Shown here: piece after piece, positions 29,923 through 39,737 of the stretch
Layout: each line of letters begins with the position of its first letter
Position numbering within the stretch: position 1 is the first letter of the stretch
Source: an uncultured Sphingorhabdus sp.
Lineage (GTDB): Bacteria; Pseudomonadota; Alphaproteobacteria; Sphingomonadales; Sphingomonadaceae
Assembly (NCBI GenBank): GCA_937873665.1
Contig: CALMYW010000309.1
Location: 33,374-97,373 of the forward strand
Direction: 5' to 3'
Length of the DNA: 64,000 bases
The notes under the pieces: model-generated
Seen by the model: only the letters and a program-made list of their open reading frames with translations
Databases searched by the model: none
Told to the model about the DNA's origin: nothing
Position numbers and translations under genes: made by a program

Positions 29923-30867
29923 ATGAACCGTATCCCGTTCTTCCTCATTCCCGCCATTACCGCGATTGCCGCCGTCTCGGCAGCGGCCCAGCAAGGCATG
30001 GCGCCGTTTCAGGTTGCCGAAACCGGACGGACCTATTCGCGTCTGGCCGATGCCATCGAGGCGATAGGCGACGCGCAAGGAACGATACTGATTGCCCCCG
30101 GCACCTATCGCGAATGCGCGGTGCAATCTGCAGGCCACATCTCGTTCAAAGCCGAAGTCGCTGGCCGGTCGATCTTTGACGGCGATATTTGCGAGGGCAA
30201 GGCAGCATTGGTGCTGCGGGGCCGATCGGCCGCCGTTGACGGTATCATCTTCCAGAACATGGCTGTGCCTGATGGCAATGGCGCAGGCATCCGTCTGGAA
30301 AAGGGCAATCTGGCCGTCACCCGTTCGGTCTTTCGCAACAGCGAACAAGGCATCTTGACCGCCCAGGATCCGGCAGGAGAAATCGTAATCGACCAGACGA
30401 CATTCAGCGAACTGGGCCGTTGCGACAGGGGGCTTTCCTGCGCGCACAGCATCTATATCGGTGACTTTGCCTCGTTGACCGTCACCCGCAGCCGTTTCGA
30501 GCGCGGCAATGGCGGGCATTACATCAAAAGCCGTGCTGCCACCGCGATCATCCAGAACAATGCCTTTGACGATACGCGCGGGCAGGCAACCAATTATATG
30601 ATCGACCTGCCCGGCGGGGCCACCGGCATGATCAGTGGCAATGTGTTTGTGCAAGGCAAGGACAAGGAAAATTACAGCGCCTTCATCGCCGTTGCAGCCG
30701 AAGGCCGCCAGCGCAGCAGCGCGGGCCTTGCGATCAGCGGTAACGACGCCAGCCTTGCCACCGGTGTTGATCGCAATACAGTCTTCCTAGCCGACTGGTC
30801 GGGCGATGCCATTGTACTGGGTGCGAACCGGCTGGGCCGGGGCTTGAAGCCGTTCGAAAAGCGGTAA
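29923..30867 (+). CDS. Exported right-handed parallel beta-helix protein
   Basis: 314 residues with a signal peptide (NRIPFFLIPAITAIAAVSAAAQ). The body consists of short strand-turn repeats such as AAVDGIIFQNMAVPD, LAVTRSVFRNSEQGI, IVIDQTTFSELGR, LTVTRSRFERGNGGHYIKS and AIIQNNAFDD, with the hydrophobic-x-N/S-x-F pattern of pectate-lyase-like beta helices, preceded by the TIxIAPGTYRE element common in this fold. Such proteins bind or cleave polysaccharides, or act as surface proteins; no catalytic residues can be named. GGAAGA lies upstream of the ATG. It is transcribed away from the antiporter gene. Confidence 0.75.
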   Translation: MNRIPFFLIPAITAIAAVSAAAQQGMAPFQVAETGRTYSRLADAIEAIGDAQGTILIAPGTYRECAVQSAGHISFKAEVAGRSIFDGDICEGKAALVLRGRSAAVDGIIFQNMAVPDGNGAGIRLEKGNLAVTRSVFRNSEQGILTAQDPAGEIVIDQTTFSELGRCDRGLSCAHSIYIGDFASLTVTRSRFERGNGGHYIKSRAATAIIQNNAFDDTRGQATNYMIDLPGGATGMISGNVFVQGKDKENYSAFIAVAAEGRQRSSAGLAISGNDASLATGVDRNTVFLADWSGDAIVLGANRLGRGLKPFEKR

Positions 30868-30870
30868 GCG

Positions 30871-32799
30871 TTACCGCCCCTGAGCACGCCAGCGGCGGAC
30901 AACGCGGTCGAGAAGTTCTTCCTCACCCCCCGTTTCCTGCCACAGGACAGAGAAGAGCGGATCTTCCGAAGCTGGACGCTTTTCTTCCTCCAGCGTGTCG
31001 AGTGCAACGCGGATCGGGATCGACACGCCTTCACCGCAGATGATGCATTCGCGGTTGCGGAGCGCCGGAATTGAATCGAGGAAGCCCCGCGCACCTTCCG
31101 GCATTGCCGCGCGCACATAGGCCTGGTCACGATCGTTATTCAGTCGCATCGAGATAATCGTGCCGCACTGCGACAACACACCTTCGGCCAAGTCTGAAGG
31201 GCGCTGGGTAATCAGGCCCAGCGAGACACCATATTTACGGCCTTCCTTGGCGATACGCTCGAGGATCGTCCGAACCGCACTGCCGCCTGCGACGCGGTCC
31301 GAAGGGATATAGCGGTGCGCTTCCTCGCAAACGAGGAGGATCGGACGCTGCGGTTCATTGCGCGACCAGATCGCATAATCGAAAACCAGCCGCGAGAGCA
31401 CCGCGACCACCGTCGACGTGATATCGGAGGGCACTCCCGAGACGTCGATGATCGAGATCGGCTTGCCATCACTTGGAAGGCGGAAAATCTTGCCGAGAAA
31501 GTCGGTCATGGTATCGCCGACCAGCATGCCCGAGAACATGAAGCTGTAGCGCGGATCGGCTTTCAGTTCCTCGATCTTGCCCTTCAAACGCATGAACGGA
31601 GCGGTGTTGGTGGCCTTGTCGAGTTTGCCCATCTCATTCTGGATGATGGTGGTCAAATCAGACAGCAGATAGGGAATCGGTGCGTCGACTGTCAGTTTGC
31701 CAATGCTTTCCGCGAGCCGGTTTTTCGAACGAGCCTGCAAAAGGCATTTGGCCAGAATGTCGCAGTCTGCCTGCCGCTCGTCGCCAGACGAGGTAACGAA
31801 GACTTCGCAATGCTCGGCGAAGTTCATGAGCCAATAGGGCATGGCGAGGTTGTTGACGTCATATAGTGCGCCATTACCCTTGAACGCGGCGCTATACTCG
31901 CCGTGCGGGTCGATCATCACGATATGACCTTCGGGTGCCAGTTCGCAAATCTTGTGCAGGATGAGCGCCGCACTGGTCGATTTACCGGTACCCGTCGATC
32001 CAAGCAGCGCGAAATGCTTGCCGAGCATCGCATCGACATACAGCGATCCACGAATGTCGCGGGTCGGGAAAACGGTACCGATGCTAACACTGGCCCGGCC
32101 ATCGGCAGCATAGACCTGTTTGAGGTCGGAACTGGAAACGGCGTATACTTCCGAACCCGGAACCGGATAACGGGTGACACCGCGGCGGAAATTATAGATT
32201 TTGCCGGTCAATCGCTCTTCATCGCCCTCCCCGAGGAAGTCGACTTGGGCAAGGATCGTCTTGGCATCGGTCAGATCGAGCCTTTGCGTGCGGATATTGG
32301 CGAGCAACCAGACATTGCCGACACGGATCTTGATCTGGCTTCCGACCTGGCCGGCCATGGCAATCGAAGGATCATGATGTTCGACCAGCGCATTGATCAG
32401 CGCTGCGTTCAGGCTGACCTGCGAACCCGATCCTGCAATTTCAATGACAGTGCCAATCTTGTGAAGACCGCTATCGGCTGCCTCATGGCTACGTTGGGTC
32501 TGACGAACGCCAACGGCACCCTGACTCTCTTGCCGGGCGGTAGGGGCAAAGGATTGCGGTGTCGGCTGGGCTATCGGGCGCACAGCAGGTTGCGCGGTTG
32601 TTGCTGGTGCCGATTGCTGTGCAGGGGCCACAGACTGCGCGGTTTGCTGGACGGGGGGATAAGGCTGCGTCGGCTGGACCGCTGGCCTGACCGGCTGCTG
32701 ATAAGGGCTTTGCCCCGAAGAGGCTGCACTTTGCGCCGATTCTCCGGGTTGATATGGCTGCCCTTGCCCAAATGTGCGGCCTGAAAAATTATCGGTCAT
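30871..32799 (-). CDS. HerA-like (DUF87) ATPase with Pro/Gln-rich N terminus
   Basis: 642 residues. The first ~105 residues are low-complexity, rich in Pro, Gln, Ser and Ala. Then come a HAS-barrel-like domain (about 115-240; GTVIEIAGSGSQVSL) and a DUF87/HerA ATPase domain with Walker A LGSTGTGKS (about 265-275), HIVMIDPHGEY, Walker B ILLVCEEAHRYI and the arginine-containing LITQRPSDLAEGVLSQCGTIISMRL. The group resembles archaeal HerA, a hexameric DNA translocase, though the role of bacterial members is unclear. The disordered N terminus is unlike standard HerA and could mediate contacts. It is convergent with the beta-helix gene, 3 bases apart. Confidence 0.85.
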   Translation of the reverse strand: MTDNFSGRTFGQGQPYQPGESAQSAASSGQSPYQQPVRPAVQPTQPYPPVQQTAQSVAPAQQSAPATTAQPAVRPIAQPTPQSFAPTARQESQGAVGVRQTQRSHEAADSGLHKIGTVIEIAGSGSQVSLNAALINALVEHHDPSIAMAGQVGSQIKIRVGNVWLLANIRTQRLDLTDAKTILAQVDFLGEGDEERLTGKIYNFRRGVTRYPVPGSEVYAVSSSDLKQVYAADGRASVSIGTVFPTRDIRGSLYVDAMLGKHFALLGSTGTGKSTSAALILHKICELAPEGHIVMIDPHGEYSAAFKGNGALYDVNNLAMPYWLMNFAEHCEVFVTSSGDERQADCDILAKCLLQARSKNRLAESIGKLTVDAPIPYLLSDLTTIIQNEMGKLDKATNTAPFMRLKGKIEELKADPRYSFMFSGMLVGDTMTDFLGKIFRLPSDGKPISIIDVSGVPSDITSTVVAVLSRLVFDYAIWSRNEPQRPILLVCEEAHRYIPSDRVAGGSAVRTILERIAKEGRKYGVSLGLITQRPSDLAEGVLSQCGTIISMRLNNDRDQAYVRAAMPEGARGFLDSIPALRNRECIICGEGVSIPIRVALDTLEEEKRPASEDPLFSVLWQETGGEEELLDRVVRRWRAQGR

Positions 32800-32888
32800 C
32801 TGATCACCCTGTTGCTACAGGTTCCAGACTAGGATGATGGGGTTAATTTTCAGCTAAACGAGCCGCTTTTCAAGCCAATCGGCCGCCA

Positions 32889-33662
32889 TCAGAGCCGGCC
32901 AAAGACATAGCCCGCAAACCAGCCGAGAAAGAGCGAAATCAAAACAGCAAATGCGCCATATAGCAGACCATATTCCTGCGCCATGATTGTGACGAAGCGT
33001 TCGAACCCGGTCTTGCTGATCTCTACCACGACACTGTCGTCCGCCATGATCACCCGCCCATCCCGGATCAACAGCGTTTCGGCAATATAGCGGCCTTCCG
33101 GAACGCTCGACGGCAGTGTCAGACGCGCGCGATAAAGAACCTGATCGGTGATATCGACTTCGCCGGGGGCTTCCGCAAACAGGCCGTCCTTGCGGTTCAG
33201 CTCAACCAGCCCGTCGGTAAAGCGGCGCACCTCACGCGTCTGGATTTCGCCAGTAGGCGATAATTGCAGCCGCTTGAGCCCCAGTTCGTAAATCGCTGCC
33301 GTCCGCGCATCGACGATTTTTTCGATCGGGCGGGAAGAGGCGATGGCATAGTAAGCCGGGGCCGAACGGAAATCGATGCTGTCGGCGTTGACCCAAATGC
33401 CCGCCACCTTCTGCTTTTCACGCAGGATGATCGGACGCGTCGGCCCGCGCAGCACGACCGCAACGTCGATCTGCCCTTCGGGAGCGACGCCGCGTGGATA
33501 AATAATTGCACCGAACATCAGCAACTCTGCTCCGGTGAAGCGCGACTGGATATTGATCTTGCGCTGCGACACATCGGGCACCAGCTTTGGTTCGCCCGCG
33601 CTTTGCGCCAGCGCCGGGAGCGGCAGCAGGAAGGCGAGAATCAGGAGCAGCCGGACAATCAC
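32889..33662 (-). CDS. TIGR02186 family periplasmic/membrane protein
   Basis: 257 residues with an N-terminal signal (IVRLLLILAFLLPLPALA), a periplasmic beta-rich domain (LVPDVSQRKINIQSRFTGAELLMFGAI, VAVVLRGPTRPIILREKQKVAGIWVN) and a C-terminal membrane helix (LLYGAFAVLISLFLGWFAGYVFGRL). This matches the alphaproteobacterial TIGR02186 family, whose genes are regularly beside TauE/SafE exporters. The partner gene is directly upstream and overlaps it by ATGA, so the protein probably acts with the exporter, perhaps as an accessory subunit. Function otherwise unknown. Confidence 0.85.
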   Translation of the reverse strand: MIVRLLLILAFLLPLPALAQSAGEPKLVPDVSQRKINIQSRFTGAELLMFGAIIYPRGVAPEGQIDVAVVLRGPTRPIILREKQKVAGIWVNADSIDFRSAPAYYAIASSRPIEKIVDARTAAIYELGLKRLQLSPTGEIQTREVRRFTDGLVELNRKDGLFAEAPGEVDITDQVLYRARLTLPSSVPEGRYIAETLLIRDGRVIMADDSVVVEISKTGFERFVTIMAQEYGLLYGAFAVLISLFLGWFAGYVFGRL

Positions 33663-34573
33663 AGGAATTGCACCGTGTAGATTTCATCGGGTCGCCAACC
33701 CAGCCCGAGCGCCATGCGCAACGCCACAATCAACACGATAGCCGCAAGCAGGAAGCGCAGATAATCCGGCCGCATCCGCTGCGCCAACCGCGCACCAATC
33801 TGCGCGCCGGTAACGCTGCCGATCAGCAGGAAAATGGCGAGGACGATATCAACCGCGCGCGTCGTCAGGCTGTGAACCATCGTGGACGACATGGTGACGA
33901 AGAGGATCTGGAACAGCGAAGTGCCGACCACGACATTCGCGCTCATCCCCAATATGTAGAGCATCGCGGGCACCATGATGAAGCCGCCGCCGACACCCAG
34001 CAGCATGGTAAGGATGCCGGTGAGGAAACCCAGGATCAGGGGCGCGAGCGGCGAAATATACAGCCCCGAACGATAAAAACGCCAGCGGCCGGGAAGGCTA
34101 GCCACAAGCGGATGGTGCCGCCTTTTGCTGGCTGGCAGGGGTTTTCCGCTTCGGCTGGCTGACATGCTTTTCCAGGCATCCTTGGCCATCAGCCCCCCAA
34201 TGCCGCCGAGCAGCAGCGTGTAGAGGATGTTGATGACGGTATCGGCCTGTCCCCATGCCTCAAGCAATTCGAACAGCAGCGCACCGAACAAGGTGCCCAA
34301 CAGCCCGCCGACGACGAGCACCGCACCCATATGGAAGTCGACCCCGCCGCGCCGCATATGCGCGAACACGCCTGATACGCTTGCCCCAGTCACCTGCGTC
34401 GAGGCAGAGGCCGCGGCTACCGTCGGCGGGATGCCGTAGAAAATCAGCAAAGGTGTCGTCAGAAAGCCACCGCCGACGCCGAACATGCCCGACAGCATGC
34501 CAACGGCCCCGCCGAGCAGGATGATCACAACGATGTTTACCGACAGCCCGGCTATAGGCAGGTAGATATCCAT
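33659..34573 (-). CDS. TauE/SafE family sulphite/anion exporter
   Basis: 304 residues with 7-8 membrane helices and the two TauE/SafE glycine-rich blocks: GGAVGMLSGMFGVGGGFLTTPLLIFYGIP and GFLTGILTMLLGVGGGFIMVPAMLYILGM. Family members export sulphite, sulphoacetate or other organosulphur compounds across the inner membrane. A cytoplasmic/periplasmic loop of about 50 residues with basic character separates the halves. Overlap with the TIGR02186 gene indicates one functional unit. Confidence 0.88.
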   Translation of the reverse strand: MDIYLPIAGLSVNIVVIILLGGAVGMLSGMFGVGGGFLTTPLLIFYGIPPTVAAASASTQVTGASVSGVFAHMRRGGVDFHMGAVLVVGGLLGTLFGALLFELLEAWGQADTVINILYTLLLGGIGGLMAKDAWKSMSASRSGKPLPASKRRHHPLVASLPGRWRFYRSGLYISPLAPLILGFLTGILTMLLGVGGGFIMVPAMLYILGMSANVVVGTSLFQILFVTMSSTMVHSLTTRAVDIVLAIFLLIGSVTGAQIGARLAQRMRPDYLRFLLAAIVLIVALRMALGLGWRPDEIYTVQFL

Positions 34574-34686
34574 CGCGCCGCGCTAAATCCCTTCCCCTGA
34601 ACGCCGCACGAATGGCGACGCAGGCAAGACCCTAAACCGATTTTGCGGCGCGATAAAGGCGTCTGACAGCCGATCACTCTATATAT

Positions 34687-34775
34687 TTCGTCACCCCCGC
34701 GAAGGCGGGGGTCCATCGCCTGCCGTGGAAATTTACTGCGCGGGTGATGGATTCCCGCCTTCGCGGGAATGACGA
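34687..34775. repeat. Family A palindromic repeat, copy A3
   Basis: TTCGTCACCCCCGCGAAGGC at the left and CCTTCGCGGGAATGACGA at the right of an 89-base unit, located between the 3' end of valS and the 5' side of the exporter gene. Nearly identical to copy A2 in its arms, but different in the middle. Confidence 0.88.
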
Positions 34776-34806
34776 CTATGTTAGGACGGCAAGGGCCGGA
34801 CTTCAG

Positions 34807-37512
34807 CTACCCCAACCGCGCAAGCGCCGCGCTCAGCCTTTCGACCTCGGCGGCCTTTTCGGCATGATCGGCACGGGCTTTTTCCACTGCTTCCGGCTTG
34901 GCCTTTTCGACAAAGGCGGGGTTGGAAAGGCGGCCTTCCAACGACTTGGCTTCCTTCGAAACCGCCTCGATCGCTTTGGTTATGCGTGCGCGTTCGTCGT
35001 CGAGATCGATGATGCCTTCAAGCGGTATTACGAAGGTAGCTTCGTCGACCACGATCTGGAGCGAACCACCAGCAGGCGCTTCGGCGTTGGCAACGCTGTC
35101 TAGCCGCGCCTGTCGCGCAATTGCCGACTGCTGCCGCTCAATTCTCGCCAGTGTCTCGGCTGAGGCGTCGCGGACGAAGGCGTTGAGCCGCGCGCCCGGC
35201 GCAATACCGAGCTCGTTCTTTGCACTACGCACTTCGGTGACCAGCTGGATCAGCCAGTTGATTTCGGCACCTGCGGCCAGATCGAGATCGGCTTTGGGCT
35301 CCGGCCATTTGGCGACTATCAGGTCATAGTTCCGCTCGCCCATTGCATGCCATAGCTCTTCGGTAATGAACGGCATGAAGGGGTGGAGCATGACGAGGAT
35401 CTGGTCGAGAACCCAGCCTGCGACCGTCTTGGATTCTTCATCCATCTCCCCTTTCTCGCCATCGACAAAGGTGGGCTTGATCAGTTCCAGATACCAGTCG
35501 CAGAAGGTGCCCCAGGCGAACTGGTAGATCGCGTCGGCCATCGCGTCGAAACGATATTCGTCAAACGCCTTGTTGAGCTTCGCCAGCGTTTCAACGACTT
35601 CGCCGATGATCCATTTGTTGACCGCAAGGCTCACCTCCGGCGCGCGCAGCGTGGTCGATGCGCCGATGCCGTTTGACTGGCAGAAACGCGCTGCGTTCCA
35701 CAGCTTGGTCGCGAAATTGCGATAGCCTTCGACGCGGCGTTCATCCATCTTCACATCGCGGCCCTGGCTTTCCATCGCCGCCATGAAGAAGCGCAGCGCA
35801 TCGGCGCCATATTTGTCCATCAGGATCAACGGATCGACGACATTGCCCTTGGATTTGGACATTTTCTGCCCGTCCGCCGCGCGCACCAGCCCGTGAAGAT
35901 AGAGCGTCTTCCACGGCACTTCCTTCATGAAGTGCATCCCCTGCATCGCCATACGCGCATCCCAGAAGAACAGGATGTCAAAGCCGGAAATGAGAACGTC
36001 ATTCGGATAGTGACGCGCCAGCGCCTCGGTCTGGTCAGGCCAGCCCAATGTACCGAACGGCCAGAGTGCGGAGGAGAACCATGTGTCGAGGACGTCATTG
36101 TCCTGTGTCAGCGCAACGCCTTCGCCAGCTAGCGCTTGCGCAGCTGCTTCGTCCTCTGCGACATAAACCTTGCCATCAGCGTCGTACCAAGCCGGAATCC
36201 GGTGACCCCACCAAAGTTGGCGGCTGACGCACCAGGGCTGGATATTCTCCATCCAGTTGAAGAAGGTCTTCTCCCAGCTCTTGGGGACGATTTCGATCCG
36301 CCCGTCGCGCACTGCCTGTATCGGCGGCTGGGCGAGCGTTTCGGCGTCGACATACCATTGGTCTGTCAGCCAGGGTTCGATCACCACGCCGCCGCGATCG
36401 CCAAAGGGCGTCTGGATGGTGCGCGGTTCGGCGTCGAGCTCGCTTTCCTCGCCATCCGCCGATTTGACGATATGCGGAACGAGGCGGCCCAGCGCCTTCA
36501 TCTGTTCGACCACCGCAGCACGCGCATCGAAGCGATCCATGCCGACCAGATCGTCGGGGATCAGCCCGTCGGCCGTCTGCACCACGCGGGCCTCGGCATC
36601 GAACATGTTGAGCATCTCGCCGGGCTTTATCCCTGCGCGCTTGCCGACTTCAAAGTCGTTGAAATCATGCCCGGGGGTGATCTTCACTGCGCCCGAGCCC
36701 AGTTCCGGATCGGCATGCTCGTCTGCGACTATCGGCACGCGGCGACCTGTGATTGGCAGCTCGACATATTTGCCGATCACGCTTTTGTAGCGCGGATCAT
36801 CGGCATTCACCGCGACCGCCATATCGGCGAGCATCGTTTCGGGGCGGGTAGTAGCAACAACAATATGGTCCGCGCCGTTGTCGAGTGTCACGCCGTCGGC
36901 CAGCGGATAGCGGAAGTGCCAGAAATGGCCTTTCACCTCGCGCGTTTCAACCTCAAGGTCCGAAATCGCGGTCTTCAGCTTCGGATCCCAATTGACCAGC
37001 CTTTTATCGCGGTAGATCAGCCCCTGATTGTAGAGGTCGACAAAGACCTTGAGCACCGCGCGGTTGAAATGCGGGTCCATGGTGAACTGTTCGTTCGCCC
37101 AGTCCATTGAGCAGCCAAGGCGGCGCAGCTGGCGAGTGATCTGCCCGCCGCTTTCCGCCTTCCACTTCCAGACGATGTCGACAAATTCGTCGCGGCTGTA
37201 ATTGGTGCGCTTGTCCTGCCGCTCTTCGAGCTGGCGTTCGACCACCATTTGCGTGGCGATGCCCGCATGGTCCATGCCGACGACCCACAACGCATCCTTG
37301 CCCTGCAAACGGGCGTGGCGGATTAAAATATCCTGCAGCGTATTGTCGAGCGCATGGCCGATATGCAGACTGCCCGTCACATTCGGCGGCGGGTTCACAA
37401 TGGTAAAGGGTTGCGCATCGGGGCGCTCGGGGCGGAAGGCGCCGCTCGTTTCCCAATGCTCAAACCATTTGGTTTCGATTGCTGCCGGGTCGAATGTCTT
37501 GTCGATAGTCAT
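34807..37512 (-). CDS. valS: Valyl-tRNA synthetase
   Basis: A 901-residue class I aminoacyl-tRNA synthetase charging tRNA-Val. The HIGH motif is in [18 protein letters not shown] (about residues 40-57) and KMSKS is in [14 protein letters not shown] (about 550). The CP1 editing domain lies between, and the C terminus (about 835-901) is the coiled-coil tRNA-binding arm ([14 protein letters not shown] ... [20 protein letters not shown]). The frame is open upstream to 37638, but the family N terminus begins at the ATG at 37512. Length and motifs are complete. Confidence 0.97.
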   Translation of the reverse strand: MTIDKTFDPAAIETKWFEHWETSGAFRPERPDAQPFTIVNPPPNVTGSLHIGHALDNTLQDILIRHARLQGKDALWVVGMDHAGIATQMVVERQLEERQDKRTNYSRDEFVDIVWKWKAESGGQITRQLRRLGCSMDWANEQFTMDPHFNRAVLKVFVDLYNQGLIYRDKRLVNWDPKLKTAISDLEVETREVKGHFWHFRYPLADGVTLDNGADHIVVATTRPETMLADMAVAVNADDPRYKSVIGKYVELPITGRRVPIVADEHADPELGSGAVKITPGHDFNDFEVGKRAGIKPGEMLNMFDAEARVVQTADGLIPDDLVGMDRFDARAAVVEQMKALGRLVPHIVKSADGEESELDAEPRTIQTPFGDRGGVVIEPWLTDQWYVDAETLAQPPIQAVRDGRIEIVPKSWEKTFFNWMENIQPWCVSRQLWWGHRIPAWYDADGKVYVAEDEAAAQALAGEGVALTQDNDVLDTWFSSALWPFGTLGWPDQTEALARHYPNDVLISGFDILFFWDARMAMQGMHFMKEVPWKTLYLHGLVRAADGQKMSKSKGNVVDPLILMDKYGADALRFFMAAMESQGRDVKMDERRVEGYRNFATKLWNAARFCQSNGIGASTTLRAPEVSLAVNKWIIGEVVETLAKLNKAFDEYRFDAMADAIYQFAWGTFCDWYLELIKPTFVDGEKGEMDEESKTVAGWVLDQILVMLHPFMPFITEELWHAMGERNYDLIVAKWPEPKADLDLAAGAEINWLIQLVTEVRSAKNELGIAPGARLNAFVRDASAETLARIERQQSAIARQARLDSVANAEAPAGGSLQIVVDEATFVIPLEGIIDLDDERARITKAIEAVSKEAKSLEGRLSNPAFVEKAKPEAVEKARADHAEKAAEVERLSAALARLG

Positions 37513-37545
37513 GGGCCCGCGCCTTACCCGCGCTTTGCCCAAAGG

Positions 37546-37575
37546 AAAACCCCTCGCCTTTGCCTGAGGCGAGGG
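37546..37575 (-). terminator. Rho-independent terminator of the S9 peptidase gene
   Basis: On the minus strand CCCTCGCCT pairs perfectly with AGGCGAGGG across a 7-base loop and is followed by GTTTTCC, 9 bases beyond the S9 peptidase stop codon. Confidence 0.75.
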
Positions 37576-37583
37576 CTTTGGCC

Positions 37584-39650
37584 CTATTTGCCACCTTTCA
37601 GATGCTTCGCCACCCAATCGAAAACCGTGCGGTGCCACTGGATCGAATTTTTGGCCTTCAATATCCAGTGATTCTCATCGGGGAAAACGAGCAGCTTGGA
37701 TTCGATCCCCTGTCGTTGCAGCGCTGTGAAGGTCGCCAACCCTTGCGAATAGGGAATACGGAAGTCCTTCTCGCCATGGATGACCAGCATCGGCGTTTTC
37801 CATTTGGTGACATGGTTCACCGGGTTCCATTTCTCCGCATCCTTGCGGCTCCACCATGGGCCACCATGATCCCATTCGTCGAACCACAATTCTTCGGTTT
37901 CAAACGCCATCGCGCGCAGATCGAAAATGCCCGCATGGTTGACCAGACATTTGAACCCTTCGGGCCAATTGCCCGCGATCCAGTTCATCATATAGCCGCC
38001 ATAGCTGCCGCCCAACGCGCAGGCGTTGGCGGTATCGAGCTGTGGATCGATCTTGCCCAGTTCGACCATGCCAAGCTTCAGGTCGGCTAGGGGCTTTCCA
38101 CCCCAATCCTGATTGATGCTGTCGGTAAAGGCCTGTCCATAGCCAGACGAGCCATGGAAATCGATCGTCACCACAGCATAGCCCTGCGATGCCATCACCG
38201 CCGGGTTCCAGCGGAAGGACCAGCTGTTGCCGAACGAGCTTTGCGGGCCGCCATGCACCAGCAACAGCACCGGCAACTTGCCGGTCGCGCCTTGTGGCTT
38301 GACGATCTGGCCATGCACCCGATCGCCATTGGCGCCTGCAAAGCTGAACTTCTCATATCGAACCGGGTCGAGACCCTTGTACAATTCGGCGTTCACATTG
38401 GTGAGGCGCGTGGTCTTGCCTTTCGCGTCCATCCACACCAGATCCGCAGGAGCGGCAAGGCTGTTGATCGCATAGATTACACCGCCATTGGACAGCGGCA
38501 CCACTTCGGAAATAGTGCCGCGATCGGTCAGGCGGGTGACTTTGCCTTTCAGGTCAACGCGGAACAACGGACGTTCCAGTGTATCCTGCGCGGTAACAAG
38601 CAAACTCTTGCTGTCCGCAGCCCAGGCAATCGATTCGACCGAACGGTCCCATCGATCGGTCAGCGCGACCACTTTGCCCGTGGCCTTATTCATCAGCATC
38701 AACGTCTGCCGGTCGGCTTCATAACCGGGACGGGCCATTGCGGCCCAAGCCATCCATTTGCCATCGGGCGAGGCGGCAGGCAGCGTGTCGGTTGCCTTGT
38801 TCTCGGGTGTCAGATTTTTAGGGTCACCGAACGCATGTTCGGACGCATAAATATCGAGGTTGGTCGAACGCGGTTCCTCCGCATCCGCCTTGCGCAAGGC
38901 AAAATACAGCTTAGCGCTATCCGCGCTCCATGCGATTTCCTCTCCGCCACCGCTGGGTTTTGAAGGCGTATCGCCGATAAGGGTTTCAGCGCCATCGCCA
39001 TCCATATTGAGACCGCCCGCCAGCTTGCCATCGGCCCCGATCTCAAAGCTGAACAGGCGACTGTAATTGCCCGGTGTTTCCCATGAGTCCCAATGGCGGA
39101 CAAACAGCTGATCATATGCGCGACCTGTGCCCGGCCCGGATTTTGAACGATCCCCATCGCTGTCACAGCCGAAATCTTCGCAATCGCGGGCAATATCCCC
39201 CCAAACAGCAACCCTTTTGCCATTGGGCGACAATTTGAATCCGGCGACTTCGGCTTTGAAATCGCTCACCTGCGCGCTTGTCTGGTCGCCAAGATCATAG
39301 CGCCAAAGCTGGTCTGATCCGCTCGCATTGCTGAGATAATAGATCGACTTGCCACCGGGAGCGAAGGCCGGGCTATGTTCGTTGAAGTCAGGCTTGGATG
39401 CAATTTTCCACGGACCTCCTTCCTTGCCATCGACGCGGTACAGCCAAAGGTCGCTGCGCCGTTTGTTCGCAGCAAGATCGGTTTCCTGAAGCTGATAGGC
39501 GACCAGTTTTCCGTCGGGCGAAGCGGTCGGCGAAGCGAGCCGTTTCATCGTGGCAAGATCGGTCTCGGTCATGGGACGCGCGGAAGCGGGCACGATAGGA
39601 CCACCGGCAATGACCAAAGCAAGTAACGAGGCAGTGAAATAATGTTTCAT
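37584..39650 (-). CDS. Exported S9-family (prolyl oligopeptidase-like) serine peptidase
   Basis: 688 residues with a signal peptide ([23 protein letters not shown]). Residues ~30-430 form a beta-propeller of TolB/WD40-like blades ([43 protein letters not shown]). The C-terminal alpha/beta-hydrolase domain has the nucleophile Ser in [13 protein letters not shown] (about 548), Asp in [12 protein letters not shown] (about 627) and His in DENHWI (about 658). This is an acylaminoacyl peptidase/DPP-type enzyme that trims peptides in the periplasm. The ATG at 39650 has no ribosome site and a promoter ends 6 bases before it. Divergent from thrC. Confidence 0.88.
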   Translation of the reverse strand: MKHYFTASLLALVIAGGPIVPASARPMTETDLATMKRLASPTASPDGKLVAYQLQETDLAANKRRSDLWLYRVDGKEGGPWKIASKPDFNEHSPAFAPGGKSIYYLSNASGSDQLWRYDLGDQTSAQVSDFKAEVAGFKLSPNGKRVAVWGDIARDCEDFGCDSDGDRSKSGPGTGRAYDQLFVRHWDSWETPGNYSRLFSFEIGADGKLAGGLNMDGDGAETLIGDTPSKPSGGGEEIAWSADSAKLYFALRKADAEEPRSTNLDIYASEHAFGDPKNLTPENKATDTLPAASPDGKWMAWAAMARPGYEADRQTLMLMNKATGKVVALTDRWDRSVESIAWAADSKSLLVTAQDTLERPLFRVDLKGKVTRLTDRGTISEVVPLSNGGVIYAINSLAAPADLVWMDAKGKTTRLTNVNAELYKGLDPVRYEKFSFAGANGDRVHGQIVKPQGATGKLPVLLLVHGGPQSSFGNSWSFRWNPAVMASQGYAVVTIDFHGSSGYGQAFTDSINQDWGGKPLADLKLGMVELGKIDPQLDTANACALGGSYGGYMMNWIAGNWPEGFKCLVNHAGIFDLRAMAFETEELWFDEWDHGGPWWSRKDAEKWNPVNHVTKWKTPMLVIHGEKDFRIPYSQGLATFTALQRQGIESKLLVFPDENHWILKAKNSIQWHRTVFDWVAKHLKGGK

Positions 39651-39656
39651 AGCGGC

Positions 39657-39685
39657 GGAATATCGGGCGAATTGGCGCAACGCAA
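39657..39685 (-). promoter_or_regulatory. Predicted leaderless promoter of the S9 peptidase gene
   Basis: On the minus strand: TTGCGT (39685-39680), a 17-base spacer, TATTCC (39662-39657), then six bases to the ATG. Confidence 0.5.
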
Positions 39686-39698
39686 GCTGCGTGCGCAC

Positions 39699-39727
39699 TT
39701 GCACCATATTGCTGCACCCGCTAACGC
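39699..39727 (+). promoter_or_regulatory. Predicted thrC promoter with very short or no leader
   Basis: TTGCAC (39699-39704), a 17-base spacer and TAACGC (39722-39727), ten bases before the thrC ATG. No Shine-Dalgarno is visible. It lies back-to-back with the S9 peptidase promoter. Confidence 0.4.
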
Positions 39728-39737
39728 CGCGCGCGTC

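Noticed and set aside
29809..30654. 281-residue frame on the minus strand
   Set aside because: Antisense to the beta-helix gene, which has a signal peptide and repeat pattern on the plus strand.
31903..32784. 293-residue frame on the plus strand inside the HerA-like gene
   Set aside because: Antisense shadow of a gene with complete Walker motifs.
36136..37110. 324-residue frame on the plus strand inside valS
   Set aside because: Shadow of valS; His/Arg/Ile-rich composition typical of antisense frames in high-GC genes.
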